Translations under genes and position numbers: made by a program
Notes under the pieces: generated by a model
What the model was told of the DNA's origin: nothing
Database searches by the model: none
Seen by the model: the letters and a program-made list of their open reading frames with translations, nothing else
Assembly (NCBI GenBank): GCA_038523925.1
Contig: JBCBIY010000004.1
Location: 62,001 to 126,000 of the forward strand
DNA length: 64,000 bases
From: JBCBWG01 sp038523925
GTDB taxonomy: Bacteria; Pseudomonadota; Alphaproteobacteria; Rhizobiales; Hyphomicrobiaceae
Direction: 5' to 3'
Shown: positions 15,629 through 23,806 of the stretch, one piece after another
Layout of the letters: the number at the start of each line of letters is the position of its first letter
Numbering within the stretch: position 1 is the first letter of the stretch

Positions 15629-17716
15629 ATGCAGACCCGCGCGAAGCCAGCAACGATCGCATTTGCAGCGTTGGCGGTGTTTGGAGCCGGAACCGGCGTT
15701 GCGTTCGTTGGGGCCCAGACGGCCGTCGCCGAAGACTGGAAACCGTTTGCCGAGATTGATGCGCGGCGGGCCAAGGAGCGTGCACGGCGGCGCCAAGAGG
15801 CAGACCGCGCGCCCAAGCTTCCGTCATTCGAGCAGGGCGCCGCGCCCTGGAACAACCGATCACCCCAAGGCGCACCCGGCGCCTACGACTCGTCTGACCG
15901 ATCGGGCTTTGCGTCCGGCGCGTCAGGCTCGGTTCCGCCCTCACAGTACATTGCGCCCGGACGTGACAGCCCGCTGGTCGGCGACGACGATGTCACCGTG
16001 AGCCGCACTGATCTTGCGCCGATCACACCGCAACCTGCGGCACCAGCCGGGGAAGCACCGTTCGCACCGCGCCAAGGCCAGCAGCCACGCGCCGCCGATG
16101 GCTGGCCGGGCACTATCGATCGCCGCGGTCGCGGCACTGTCGATCGCCGCGGTCGCGGCACGGCGTCAACAGATCTGTCACCGCGCGACGTCGACCGGCT
16201 GAACCGACGGGATGCCGCCTCAGGTTTTGCGCCGCGGCGGCGCGCTGCTTCCGGCGCGCGCTTGTCGCTCCGCCCGGAAGACGAGCGCCTGCTCCAAAAG
16301 ATCCCGCTTCCAGCGACCTCGCCAACGCTGCGGCGCATGCTCACGCGCCTGCTGCAGGACACGACCACCGCATCACCGGCCACTGCGCTCGCGCGCCTCG
16401 AAGCCGGCATCAGCGCGGGCCGCACGCCGCCATCAGCGCCGCCGCGCTCTGCCAATACGTTGTCGCATTTGATCGCAGCCAACGTTGCCCTCAGCCGCCG
16501 CGACGACGAGACCGCCTGCGAGGCCGCCAAGACGGCGCTTTCGGCAGCGCAATCGCTCAAGACGGTGGCACGCGGCCAGGCGATCGTGCTCGGCGGTTAC
16601 TGTGCGATGCGCGGCGACGACCTCTCCGGTGGCCGCTTGGCTGCCACGCTTGCGCGCGAGGCCGGCTACGACAAACCGCTGACGCTGATGCTGCTGGAAA
16701 ACGGCGGCCGGCCGGGCGCGCTGCCCAAGCCGAAGTCTGTGACGATCCTCGATCTCCGGCTGATGGAGCGTGGTGAGGCGTCGCCGACCGCGCAGTTGAT
16801 CCCGGCGATGACGCCGCCGGCACTGGTTTATGCTGCCCGCCACGCGAGCGACCCGACCGTCCGCGTGCTCGCGTCTGAGGCTGCGGCCGCGCGCCACCTG
16901 ATTGATCCGCCGGAGCTCGCCCAGGCCTACGACGCGGCGGCCGCCGATGTGTCGGGCCGACCGCGCCTTGACGGCGATACGCCGGCGAGCCGCATCGGCC
17001 TTTGGCAAGCCATCCAGCAGGACCGCGCCTTTTATCAGCGCACGCGGAACATTCGCGCGTTCCTCAACTCAGCACGCCGCGCGGGCTTCCATGACGCCGC
17101 GCTCCGCCTCGTTGCACCGGCTGTGGCCGACGTCCCACGGATCGCCGAGATCGGCTGGTTCGCTGAAACGGCCATCGAGGTGCACATCGCTGCCGGCGAG
17201 CCAGAGCCAGCGCGCGCATGGGCAAGCTTTGCGGTCGGCCGCGACCCCCGCTCGGGCGGCGACCTTGGCCACTGGCAGGCACTCATCGCCGTCGCCGACC
17301 CGCGCATCGGTCCGCAAGAAGGCTCGCGCAGCCTCCCGACGCTCATCCCAACCGTCCAGCGCGGCCGCTTCGCACCTAAAGCCCTGCACCGGCTCGCCAC
17401 CGTGCTCGATGCGCTCAACTACAACGTGCCGATCGAAGTGTGGGACAGCGCCAACCGGACGCCGCAGCCGACCGACGGCGCGCTGCCGGAGACCGGAACG
17501 CTGCGCAATCTTGCAGACGCCGCGAAGGCCCGCGATATCTCGCGGACGTCTCTCCTCGTCATGGCGGCGCTCGGCAAAGACGGCCCGGCCGGCAGCAATC
17601 TCCTTCCGCTCGGCGATAGCATCCGCGCCTTACAGCGCGTCGGCCAGCGTGATGCCGCCCGCGCGCTCGCCGTCGAAGCTCTGTTGCCGGTTTGGCCACG
17701 CGCAGTCGTCAATTGA
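15629..17716 (+). CDS. Large exported hypothetical protein, probably periplasmic
   Basis: 695 residues. A signal peptide lies at about residues 10-35 (TIAFAALAVFGAGTGVAF, with cleavage near AVAEDWKPF). Residues 40-230 are low-complexity, rich in Pro, Arg, Gly and Ala, with a duplicated DRRGRGT motif. Residues about 230-695 are alpha-helical, with Ala-rich repeats that look like a TPR/solenoid fold (EDETACEAAKTALSAAQ; DAARALAVEALLPVW). I do not recognise a catalytic motif. It sits between aroK and xerD and its 3' end overlaps the xerD start, so it probably shares a transcript with xerD. Function unknown, perhaps cell envelope. Confidence 0.85.
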   Translation: MQTRAKPATIAFAALAVFGAGTGVAFVGAQTAVAEDWKPFAEIDARRAKERARRRQEADRAPKLPSFEQGAAPWNNRSPQGAPGAYDSSDRSGFASGASGSVPPSQYIAPGRDSPLVGDDDVTVSRTDLAPITPQPAAPAGEAPFAPRQGQQPRAADGWPGTIDRRGRGTVDRRGRGTASTDLSPRDVDRLNRRDAASGFAPRRRAASGARLSLRPEDERLLQKIPLPATSPTLRRMLTRLLQDTTTASPATALARLEAGISAGRTPPSAPPRSANTLSHLIAANVALSRRDDETACEAAKTALSAAQSLKTVARGQAIVLGGYCAMRGDDLSGGRLAATLAREAGYDKPLTLMLLENGGRPGALPKPKSVTILDLRLMERGEASPTAQLIPAMTPPALVYAARHASDPTVRVLASEAAAARHLIDPPELAQAYDAAAADVSGRPRLDGDTPASRIGLWQAIQQDRAFYQRTRNIRAFLNSARRAGFHDAALRLVAPAVADVPRIAEIGWFAETAIEVHIAAGEPEPARAWASFAVGRDPRSGGDLGHWQALIAVADPRIGPQEGSRSLPTLIPTVQRGRFAPKALHRLATVLDALNYNVPIEVWDSANRTPQPTDGALPETGTLRNLADAAKARDISRTSLLVMAALGKDGPAGSNLLPLGDSIRALQRVGQRDAARALAVEALLPVWPRAVVN
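16116..16161 (+). repeat. Two-copy 24-bp tandem repeat inside the exported protein gene
   Basis: A 22-bp sequence beginning tcgatcgccgcggtcgcg occurs at 16116 and again at 16140, period 24 bp. It encodes two consecutive copies of DRRGRGT. The unit is a multiple of three, so copy-number changes would keep the reading frame. Confidence 0.85.
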
Positions 17717-18708
17717 GCGGGCCCCGCAGTGACGAGCGGGCCTCAGATGCCCGTCACATCCGCCAGTTCCTCGAAGCGCGCGCGGCTGAGCGCGGCGCGG
17801 CCGTCAACACGCTTGCCGCTTACGAGCGCGATCTGACGAGCCTGATCGCCTTTCTCAGCGCGCGAGACCGAACGACCACGACGGCAACCCGCGACGACAT
17901 ACGCGCCTACCTCATCAGCCTTGCCGACGAAGGCCGTTCGCCTGCGACGCGCGCCCGGCACCTTTCGACGCTGCGCCAGTTCTTTCGCTTCCTTGAAGAC
18001 GAGGGCACCACGCGCCACGACCCGACAGACGGCGCTTTGCCGCCAAAACAGGGCGCCCGGCTGCCCAAAACCTTGAGCGTCGCGGAAGTCGACTTGCTGA
18101 TTGCGACAGCCGCGCGCGAAGTCGACGACACCACCGGCCGCGCACGCTTGCAGGCATTGCGCACCTACTGCGTGCTTGAATTGCTCTACGCGACGGGGCT
18201 GCGCGCAAGCGAGCTTGTCGCAATCGAACGCCGGGCCCTGCAGGGCGACGCCCGCGCGATGGTCATCCGTGGCAAGGGGGGCCGCGAAAGACTGGTCCCC
18301 TTGAGTGCACCGGCCAAGGCCGCGCTCTCACGCTACCTCGAAGTTGCAGAGGCCGGTGCTGGCGGTCCCGACCGCCTGACGACGTCTAAATGGCTGTTCG
18401 CTGCGCGCAGTGCGGATGGGCACATGACGCGTCAGGCGATGGCGCGGGACATTAAAGGTGTTGCAGAGCGCGCCGGCATTGACCCTGAAAAAGTCAGCCC
18501 GCACGTCCTGCGCCACGCGTTTGCCAGTCATCTGCTGGACCGGGGCGCCGACCTCCGCGTCGTCCAGCAGCTCCTCGGCCACGCCGACATCTCGACCACC
18601 GAAATCTACACACATGTGCTCGAAGAGCGGCTGAAGACGCTGGTGAAGACGCACCACCCGCTGGCGGCTAAAGGCCGTTCGGCGAACCGTCAGGAGCCGG
18701 TCGAATAG
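17713..18708 (+). CDS. xerD: Site-specific tyrosine recombinase XerD
   Basis: 331 residues from TTG 17713, or 338 from TTG 17692. An N-terminal SAM-like core-binding domain (IRQFLEARAAERGAAVNTLA) is followed by the catalytic domain. The catalytic residues are all present: Arg in ATGLRASELV, Lys in IRGKGGRERLVPL, His-x-x-Arg in SPHVLRHAFASHL, His in LLGHADISTT and Tyr in EIYTHV. XerCD resolves chromosome dimers at dif. TTG 17713 overlaps the preceding TGA in an ATTGA arrangement and is my preferred start, though no clear Shine-Dalgarno sequence separates the two. This is the housekeeping recombinase, not a phage integrase: no att repeats or phage genes are nearby. Confidence 0.9.
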   Translation: MSGPRSDERASDARHIRQFLEARAAERGAAVNTLAAYERDLTSLIAFLSARDRTTTTATRDDIRAYLISLADEGRSPATRARHLSTLRQFFRFLEDEGTTRHDPTDGALPPKQGARLPKTLSVAEVDLLIATAAREVDDTTGRARLQALRTYCVLELLYATGLRASELVAIERRALQGDARAMVIRGKGGRERLVPLSAPAKAALSRYLEVAEAGAGGPDRLTTSKWLFAARSADGHMTRQAMARDIKGVAERAGIDPEKVSPHVLRHAFASHLLDRGADLRVVQQLLGHADISTTEIYTHVLEERLKTLVKTHHPLAAKGRSANRQEPVE

Positions 18709-18824
18709 GCCGCTATCCCATATGCTTAACAGCCGAGCCGGGCTTTGCTTGACAGTGGCAGGGCTTGCGGGGCCTTTCATGGCCCACCAAGTCGACGAGG
18801 GGCACATTACCCGTAGAGGGCGCG

Positions 18825-19793
18825 TTGGAACGACAGCCAATTAAGACGTATCTCGACTTCGAGAAGTCGATCGCTGAACTCGAAAGCAAAGTCGCAGAGC
18901 TAAACGCGCTGGTCAGCAACGACCCGTCGGTTTCGATCAGCGACGAGGTCGAGCAGCTTCAGCAAAAGGCGTCCGAAGCGCTCGTGACAACTTATGCCGG
19001 GCTGACGCCGTGGCAGAAGACGCAGGTGGCGCGCCACCCGGACCGACCCCATACGCTCGACTTCGTCGCCGGCATGACGGCGGACTTCACACCGCTCGCA
19101 GGCGACCGCTATTACTCTGAAGACGCAGCCGTCGTTGGCGGCCCGGCCTTCTTTCGCGGCCAGCGCGTGATGGTGATCGGCAACGAGAAGGGCTCGGACA
19201 CCGAAGGCCGGCTGAAGCACAATTTCGGTATGGCGCGGCCCGAGGGCTACCGCAAAGCCGTCCGGCTTATGGACATGGCTGAGCGGTTCAAGCTGCCGGT
19301 GATCACGTTCGTGGATACGGCCGGCGCCTATCCGGGTGTTGGCGCCGAAGAGCGCGGCCAGGCCGAAGCCATTGCGCGCTCAACAGACCGAAGCCTCAGC
19401 CTGACGGTGCCGATGATCACGGTCGTGGTCGGCGAAGGCGGATCGGGCGGCGCGGTCGCCATCGCCAGCGCCAATGACGTCCTTATGCTCGAGCACGCCA
19501 TTTACACGGTGGCCTCGCCCGAAGCGGCAGCCTCGATCCTGTGGCGCGATTCGTCCCGCGCAATCGACGCCGCAACCGGCATGAAGATTACCGCGCAGGA
19601 CCTGCTCGAACTCGGCGTGATCGACCAAATTATCTCTGAACCGATCGGCGGAGCGCACCGCGACCGCGCGGCGATGATCGGCGCGACGGCCGATGCGATC
19701 GCGACTTGCCTCGATCGCTACACCGGCATGGACGGCCATGCTATCCGGCGACAGCGCCAGAACCGTTTTCTGGAGATCGGCAGAAGCCTCTGA
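18825..19793 (+). CDS. accA: Acetyl-CoA carboxylase carboxyltransferase subunit alpha
   Basis: 322 residues from TTG 18825, close to the usual 315-320. The N-terminal coiled segment (YLDFEKSIAELESKVAELN), the biotin/acyl-CoA region (VITFVDTAGAYPGVGAEERG) and GEGGSGGAVAIA are diagnostic. With AccD it transfers CO2 from carboxybiotin to acetyl-CoA, making malonyl-CoA. The TTG has an AGAGGG Shine-Dalgarno sequence 4 bp upstream. A perfect TTGACA lies at 18749-18754 in the 116-bp gap after xerD, but the matching -10 is weak. Confidence 0.95.
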   Translation: MERQPIKTYLDFEKSIAELESKVAELNALVSNDPSVSISDEVEQLQQKASEALVTTYAGLTPWQKTQVARHPDRPHTLDFVAGMTADFTPLAGDRYYSEDAAVVGGPAFFRGQRVMVIGNEKGSDTEGRLKHNFGMARPEGYRKAVRLMDMAERFKLPVITFVDTAGAYPGVGAEERGQAEAIARSTDRSLSLTVPMITVVVGEGGSGGAVAIASANDVLMLEHAIYTVASPEAAASILWRDSSRAIDAATGMKITAQDLLELGVIDQIISEPIGGAHRDRAAMIGATADAIATCLDRYTGMDGHAIRRQRQNRFLEIGRSL

Positions 19794-19856
19794 TTCTGCT
19801 CACCGAATGTCCATCTCGAACACGTCACTTCGATACAATTGTCGCGCGCGCGTGAG

Positions 19857-19885
19857 TTGAACCTTAACTGCGATCGGCCTACAAA
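19857..19885 (+). promoter_or_regulatory. Possible sigma70-type promoter of the first L,D-transpeptidase gene
   Basis: TTGAAC at 19857-19862 and TACAAA at 19880-19885 are separated by 17 bp, about 55 bp before the start codon at 19940. The -35 matches 4-5 of 6 consensus positions and the -10 about 4 of 6. Sequence inspection only. Confidence 0.4.
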
Positions 19886-19939
19886 TCGCAACGCGGGCGG
19901 CGCGTGGGTGCCCTCCGCACGGGGTTGGCCAATCGGGGG

Positions 19940-20923
19940 ATGTTTCGCGCCATGGGGGCCGGAACTTCGCGCAAAATCTGGTTGCGTGGCTTTGCGCTCG
20001 GCAGTGCACTGATGCTGCTTGCCGGCTGCGCCAAGATCGAGATGCCGGCGCATTTGAAGCCGCTCTCGCGCGACACCATGATGCTGCTCGGCACCAAGAA
20101 GATGAAGCCGGCCGCGCCGATCTTCATCCGCATCTTCAAGGAAGAATCCGAACTCGAAGTTTGGAAGCAGCGCCCCGACGGCCGCTTTCATCACTTCAAG
20201 ACGTATCCGATCTGCACGTGGTCGGGCGCGCTTGGGCCCAAGTTCAAGGAAGGCGATAAGCAAGCGCCTGAGGGTTTCTACACGGTCAACCGTCACCGGA
20301 TGAACCCGGGCTCGAGCTTCCATCTCGCCTTCAATCTTGGCTATCCCAACCGCTTCGATCGCGCACACGGCCGCTCTGGCAGCTTCCTGATGGTGCACGG
20401 CAAATGCACGTCGGCCGGCTGCTACGCGATGACCGACACGCTGATGGAAGAGATCTACGCGCTCGCCCGCGAGGCCTTCATCGGCGGGCAATCGGCATTT
20501 GATGTCCACGCGTTCCCGTTCCGCATGACGCCCGAGAATATGGCGCGCCATGCCACCAACAAGCACATGCCGTTCTGGCAAACGATGCAGCCGGCCTACG
20601 AGCTGTTCGAGGTCAACCGCATTCCGCCGCCCATCGCGGTTTGCGAGCGCCGGTATGTTGTCAACGCGGTCGCAACCGGCCGCCAGCCGCAGCCGAATGG
20701 TCGCTGCCCGCGCTTCGAGATCCCGCAAGTGACGCCCTTCACAGCCGGAACGCCCGAACAGCGCGTCATGGTGCCCGGCATGCGGCGCCGGACCGACGTC
20801 GCAGACAATGGCGCGGCGCTATTGAAGCCCTACTCCAGCTACGGCCTGACGCGGCCGCTCACCCGCCGCCTGCCATCGGCCAGCCGTTTCTCAGCCGGCA
20901 ACTTCTTCTCGCAGTCGCGCTGA
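19940..20923 (+). CDS. YafK-type L,D-transpeptidase (YkuD fold), predicted lipoprotein
   Basis: 327 residues from the ATG at 19940. A lipoprotein signal ends in the lipobox MLLAGC, so the mature protein begins at that Cys and is anchored in a membrane facing the periplasm. The YkuD-type domain has the catalytic HGKCTSAGCYAM motif, with the nucleophile in S-x-G-C, preceded by GDKQAPEGFYTV. L,D-transpeptidases of this group cut or form links between peptidoglycan and proteins. The C-terminal ~90 residues are Pro/Arg-rich. It is followed 225 bp later by a second, related gene; ATG 19952 is an alternative start. Confidence 0.88.
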   Translation: MFRAMGAGTSRKIWLRGFALGSALMLLAGCAKIEMPAHLKPLSRDTMMLLGTKKMKPAAPIFIRIFKEESELEVWKQRPDGRFHHFKTYPICTWSGALGPKFKEGDKQAPEGFYTVNRHRMNPGSSFHLAFNLGYPNRFDRAHGRSGSFLMVHGKCTSAGCYAMTDTLMEEIYALAREAFIGGQSAFDVHAFPFRMTPENMARHATNKHMPFWQTMQPAYELFEVNRIPPPIAVCERRYVVNAVATGRQPQPNGRCPRFEIPQVTPFTAGTPEQRVMVPGMRRRTDVADNGAALLKPYSSYGLTRPLTRRLPSASRFSAGNFFSQSR

Positions 20924-21081
20924 CGCCGGATCGGCCGGCACAGATTTCCCATGCTCATCCCCAGCCGACGCCGCAATTTACGGCCGCGCCGGAACCTGCA
21001 ATTGGCCCGTGTTTCCGGCTTTATCCGCGCACGTCCGACGCAAAGCCGCCACGCTCGTCAGTCAACTTCGTTTGCAGGCAT

Positions 21082-21110
21082 TTGAAACGCGGCGCGCGCT
21101 GCTAGATTAA
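21082..21110 (+). promoter_or_regulatory. Possible promoter of the second L,D-transpeptidase gene
   Basis: TTGAAA at 21082-21087 and GATTAA at 21105-21110, 17 bp apart, 39 bp before the ATG at 21149. The -35 resembles that of the preceding paralogue (TTGAAC, also 17-bp spacing), which makes separate transcription of the two genes plausible. The -10 is weak. Confidence 0.33.
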
Positions 21111-21148
21111 GGCCATACGACCCACAGACGCGGGCAGCTTTCGAGATC

Positions 21149-22138
21149 ATGGGCATACGTTTTCCGGTCAGCCTCCGCGCGATGAGTTTGCGCGCGATCA
21201 TGATGCTACCGCTGGCCATGGTCGCGGCGGCGGTCACCGTGCCCGCCTCTGCGCTTGAAATCGAGCTCAAGGGTGCCGCGCCGGACCGGATCGAACGCCA
21301 GCGCCTTGAGGCCCAAGACGGGCCGCGGCTCGCTGGAACGCCCGACCTCGCAAACTTCGAAGGTCGCCTCGCAGCCAAAGGCCTCAAGGCCGGCGACCAC
21401 GTCTTCATCCGCACCTTCAAGTCCGAGAGCGAGCTTGAAGTTTGGATGCGGCGCGGCGACCGCTATGTGAAGTTTGCAACCTACCCGATTTGCTTCTGGT
21501 CCGGCGACCTCGGCCCCAAGCTCGCGGAAGGCGACAAGCAAACGCCCGAAGGCTTCTACACGGTCACGCGGCGGCAGTTGCACTTGATCGGGCGCTGGCC
21601 GCGATCGCTCAACCTCGGGTTTCCGAACTCATTCGACAAAGGCCACAAGCGCACCGGGTCTTACATCCTCATTCACGGCGGCTGCTCATCGGTCGGCTGC
21701 TATGCGATGACGACCGATGCGCTCAAAGAAATCTACAAGCTGGCGTCGACAGCCATACGACGCGGCGGGCAGCGCCATGTCCACGTGCAGGCATTTCCAT
21801 TCCGTATGACGGATGCCAACCTCGCAAAGCACCGCGATCACAGGTGGATCGATTTCTGGCGCAATCTCAAAGCCGGCTATGACGCGTTTGAAGCAACGCG
21901 CATCCCGCCGCGCGTCGGTGTCTGCCGCAAGCGCTACATCTTCGCCCGCGCCGGAGCAGATGATGCCGCCAAGCGCGGCATCCGCACGCTCAGGCCGCGC
22001 AAGTGGCCGGTTGATGGGGCGTTGCCCGCCGAGGACGAACTCGCCTGCTACCGCGATCCGCCGGCGACCGTTTCGGTCGGTGCGGGCGCACGCCAAAGTG
22101 CAGCGCGCCTGATGGGGCTTCGCGATCGCGTGCGTTAA
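21149..22138 (+). CDS. Second YafK-type L,D-transpeptidase, exported
   Basis: 329 residues. The signal peptide is around residues 12-36 (RAIMMLPLAMVAAAVTVPAS, then ALE). There is no lipobox, so it is probably soluble in the periplasm, unlike its neighbour. The catalytic motif is HGGCSSVGCYAM, after GDKQTPEGFYTV. Many blocks are shared with the preceding gene (FKSESELEVW versus FKEESELEVW; VQAFPFRMTDANLAKH versus VHAFPFRMTPENMARH), so the two are tandem paralogues. The stop overlaps the converging amidotransferase gene by 4 bp (22135-22138). Confidence 0.88.
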   Translation: MGIRFPVSLRAMSLRAIMMLPLAMVAAAVTVPASALEIELKGAAPDRIERQRLEAQDGPRLAGTPDLANFEGRLAAKGLKAGDHVFIRTFKSESELEVWMRRGDRYVKFATYPICFWSGDLGPKLAEGDKQTPEGFYTVTRRQLHLIGRWPRSLNLGFPNSFDKGHKRTGSYILIHGGCSSVGCYAMTTDALKEIYKLASTAIRRGGQRHVHVQAFPFRMTDANLAKHRDHRWIDFWRNLKAGYDAFEATRIPPRVGVCRKRYIFARAGADDAAKRGIRTLRPRKWPVDGALPAEDELACYRDPPATVSVGAGARQSAARLMGLRDRVR

Positions 22139-22956
22139 GCGGCGTTGATCAACAGCCTCGTCTGCACCCCCACCGATCTGTCCGAGCGGACGCGCCGGCC
22201 TTCAGCCACCCAGGCGCTCAAGAAGCGGTCCAGCCAGCCGAGGACTTTGGGCGCATTCGCAATGTGATCGCGCATCTGCGCAGAACGCTCTTGCGCGCCG
22301 GCCTGTAACAACTTCTCAGGATTATGGCCCGACCAGCGCGCCACCATCGCGTACGTGATCTCAGGGTGGAACTGGATGCCGACCGCAGTTGGCCCGACGC
22401 GGAATGCCTGGTTCGGGAATGCGTTGCAACCACGCGCCAGTGGCTCCGCACCGTCCGGCACCGAGAAGCCCTCGTTGTGCCACTGGTAGACGCGCTCCGG
22501 CCAATCGCCTTCGTCGAACACCTGCGCGTGCGGGGCGATGTCGTGGTAACCGATCTCGACATGCGCGGCCGCATTGCGGCTCACATCCCCTCCGAGCGTC
22601 TTGGCAAGCATCTGCCCGCCAAGGCAGACACCAAGAAACGGCGCACGCTCCTCTAGGGCGACGTTGATCCAGTCGATCTCGCGCTTGATGTAATCGTCAG
22701 GATCGTTCGCGCTCATCGGCCCGCCGAAGATGACGGCGCCGTCGTGGCCGCTGAGCGTGGCGGGCAACGGATCGCCAAAGCGCGGCCGCCGGATATCGAG
22801 CACGTGGCCCTGCGCGCGCAAGACATTGCCAATGTGGCCTGGCGTCGAATGCTTTTGATGCAGGATCAGGAGAACCGGCCGCTTCGCCGCTGCCTCACCG
22901 GCGTCCTTCGCCGCCTCGCCGGCTACGGACAACGCGTCTTGGTCTACATCAAGCAT
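22135..22956 (-). CDS. Class I glutamine amidotransferase (GMP-synthase-like domain)
   Basis: 273 residues with a class I GATase domain. The nucleophile Cys is in LGVCLGGQMLAKTLGG and the His/Glu pair is in IQFHPEITY. It belongs to the stand-alone group related to GuaA, often annotated as gamma-glutamyl or carbapenem-type amidotransferases, whose substrate is usually unknown. The N-terminal 25 residues are an Ala-rich extension. The ATG overlaps the SDR gene stop by 8 bp, so it is translationally coupled within the lysR-SDR-amidotransferase unit. Confidence 0.87.
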   Translation of the reverse strand: MLDVDQDALSVAGEAAKDAGEAAAKRPVLLILHQKHSTPGHIGNVLRAQGHVLDIRRPRFGDPLPATLSGHDGAVIFGGPMSANDPDDYIKREIDWINVALEERAPFLGVCLGGQMLAKTLGGDVSRNAAAHVEIGYHDIAPHAQVFDEGDWPERVYQWHNEGFSVPDGAEPLARGCNAFPNQAFRVGPTAVGIQFHPEITYAMVARWSGHNPEKLLQAGAQERSAQMRDHIANAPKVLGWLDRFLSAWVAEGRRVRSDRSVGVQTRLLINAA

Positions 22957-23806
22957 CCGGTGACTGACCTCGGTTCTTCAGAAATCCGCCGAGCAAAGCG
23001 GCCTGCGCCTTCCGCGGCACAATACGCGATAGGAGTGCCGCAGACGTAAAGAGCGCGCCGGGGATCACCAGCGTGCGGCCAAGATCAAAACCTGTAACGG
23101 CCGCGCGTGCGACCCGTTTCGCGTCAAGGCTCGGCATGAGCCGGCGATATAATGCACCTTCGGCACCCATGCGCGCATGAAACCGCGTCTCGACGGGCCC
23201 CGGCGCAACGCAAGTCACGCGCACACCTTGGCGTCTCACCTCCCAGGCCAGCGCCTCCATCCAGGAAATGATGTGCGCTTTGCTCGCGTAGTAGTCCGCC
23301 TGATAGGGCCCGGGCACGAGGCCGCCGAGCGACGCAACGGTGATAACGCCGCCCGACCGCTTTGCGAGCATGCCGGGCAACACCACGCGCGTGAGCTCGG
23401 TGACTGCAGCTATGTTGAGCCGCTGCAAGCGCTCTGCGTCTGCGGGGGCCTGCTCAAGGATCGGACCCGATAACCCGACGCCCGCGGCATGAACCAGGAC
23501 ATCGACGTTGTGCTCCGTGTCACTGGCGAGTTTCGCACGCAGCGTTTCAATGCCGTCATCAGTCGCCAGGTCCGCCGCGATGGTTTGGATCGCCACGTCC
23601 GGATGAGCTGCGGCAAGAGCGGCTTGCGCCCGCGCCAACCGCTCCGGATTGCGCGCGCAAAGGACGATCGTGCACCCGCGCTCAGCGAACACGTCAGCAA
23701 TCGCGTAGCCGATCCCGGACGAGCCGCCAGTCACCACCACCCGCGCATCATGCGGCTTCAGCGGTCGCGCGCCGATCCACCAATCCGTCAGTGAAGCAAG
23801 CTTCAC
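22949..23806 (-). CDS. Short-chain dehydrogenase/reductase
   Basis: 285 residues, classical SDR. The NAD(P)-binding motif is VTGGSSGIGYAIADVF and the catalytic motif is ADYYASKAH (Y-x-x-x-K), with the catalytic Ser in VASLGG. The C-terminal extension (FDLGRTLVIPGALFTSAALL) is hydrophobic and could contact membrane or lipid, as in SDRs acting on acyl or ketosphinganine-type substrates. Substrate unknown. Its start overlaps the lysR stop by 4 bp and its stop overlaps the amidotransferase by 8 bp. Confidence 0.87.
   Translation of the reverse strand: MKLASLTDWWIGARPLKPHDARVVVTGGSSGIGYAIADVFAERGCTIVLCARNPERLARAQAALAAAHPDVAIQTIAADLATDDGIETLRAKLASDTEHNVDVLVHAAGVGLSGPILEQAPADAERLQRLNIAAVTELTRVVLPGMLAKRSGGVITVASLGGLVPGPYQADYYASKAHIISWMEALAWEVRRQGVRVTCVAPGPVETRFHARMGAEGALYRRLMPSLDAKRVARAAVTGFDLGRTLVIPGALFTSAALLSRIVPRKAQAALLGGFLKNRGQSPDA

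Noticed and set aside
17713..18708. Tyrosine recombinase as evidence for an integrated element
   Set aside because: It is the housekeeping XerD by sequence and position, with no attachment repeats, tRNA target or phage genes beside it.
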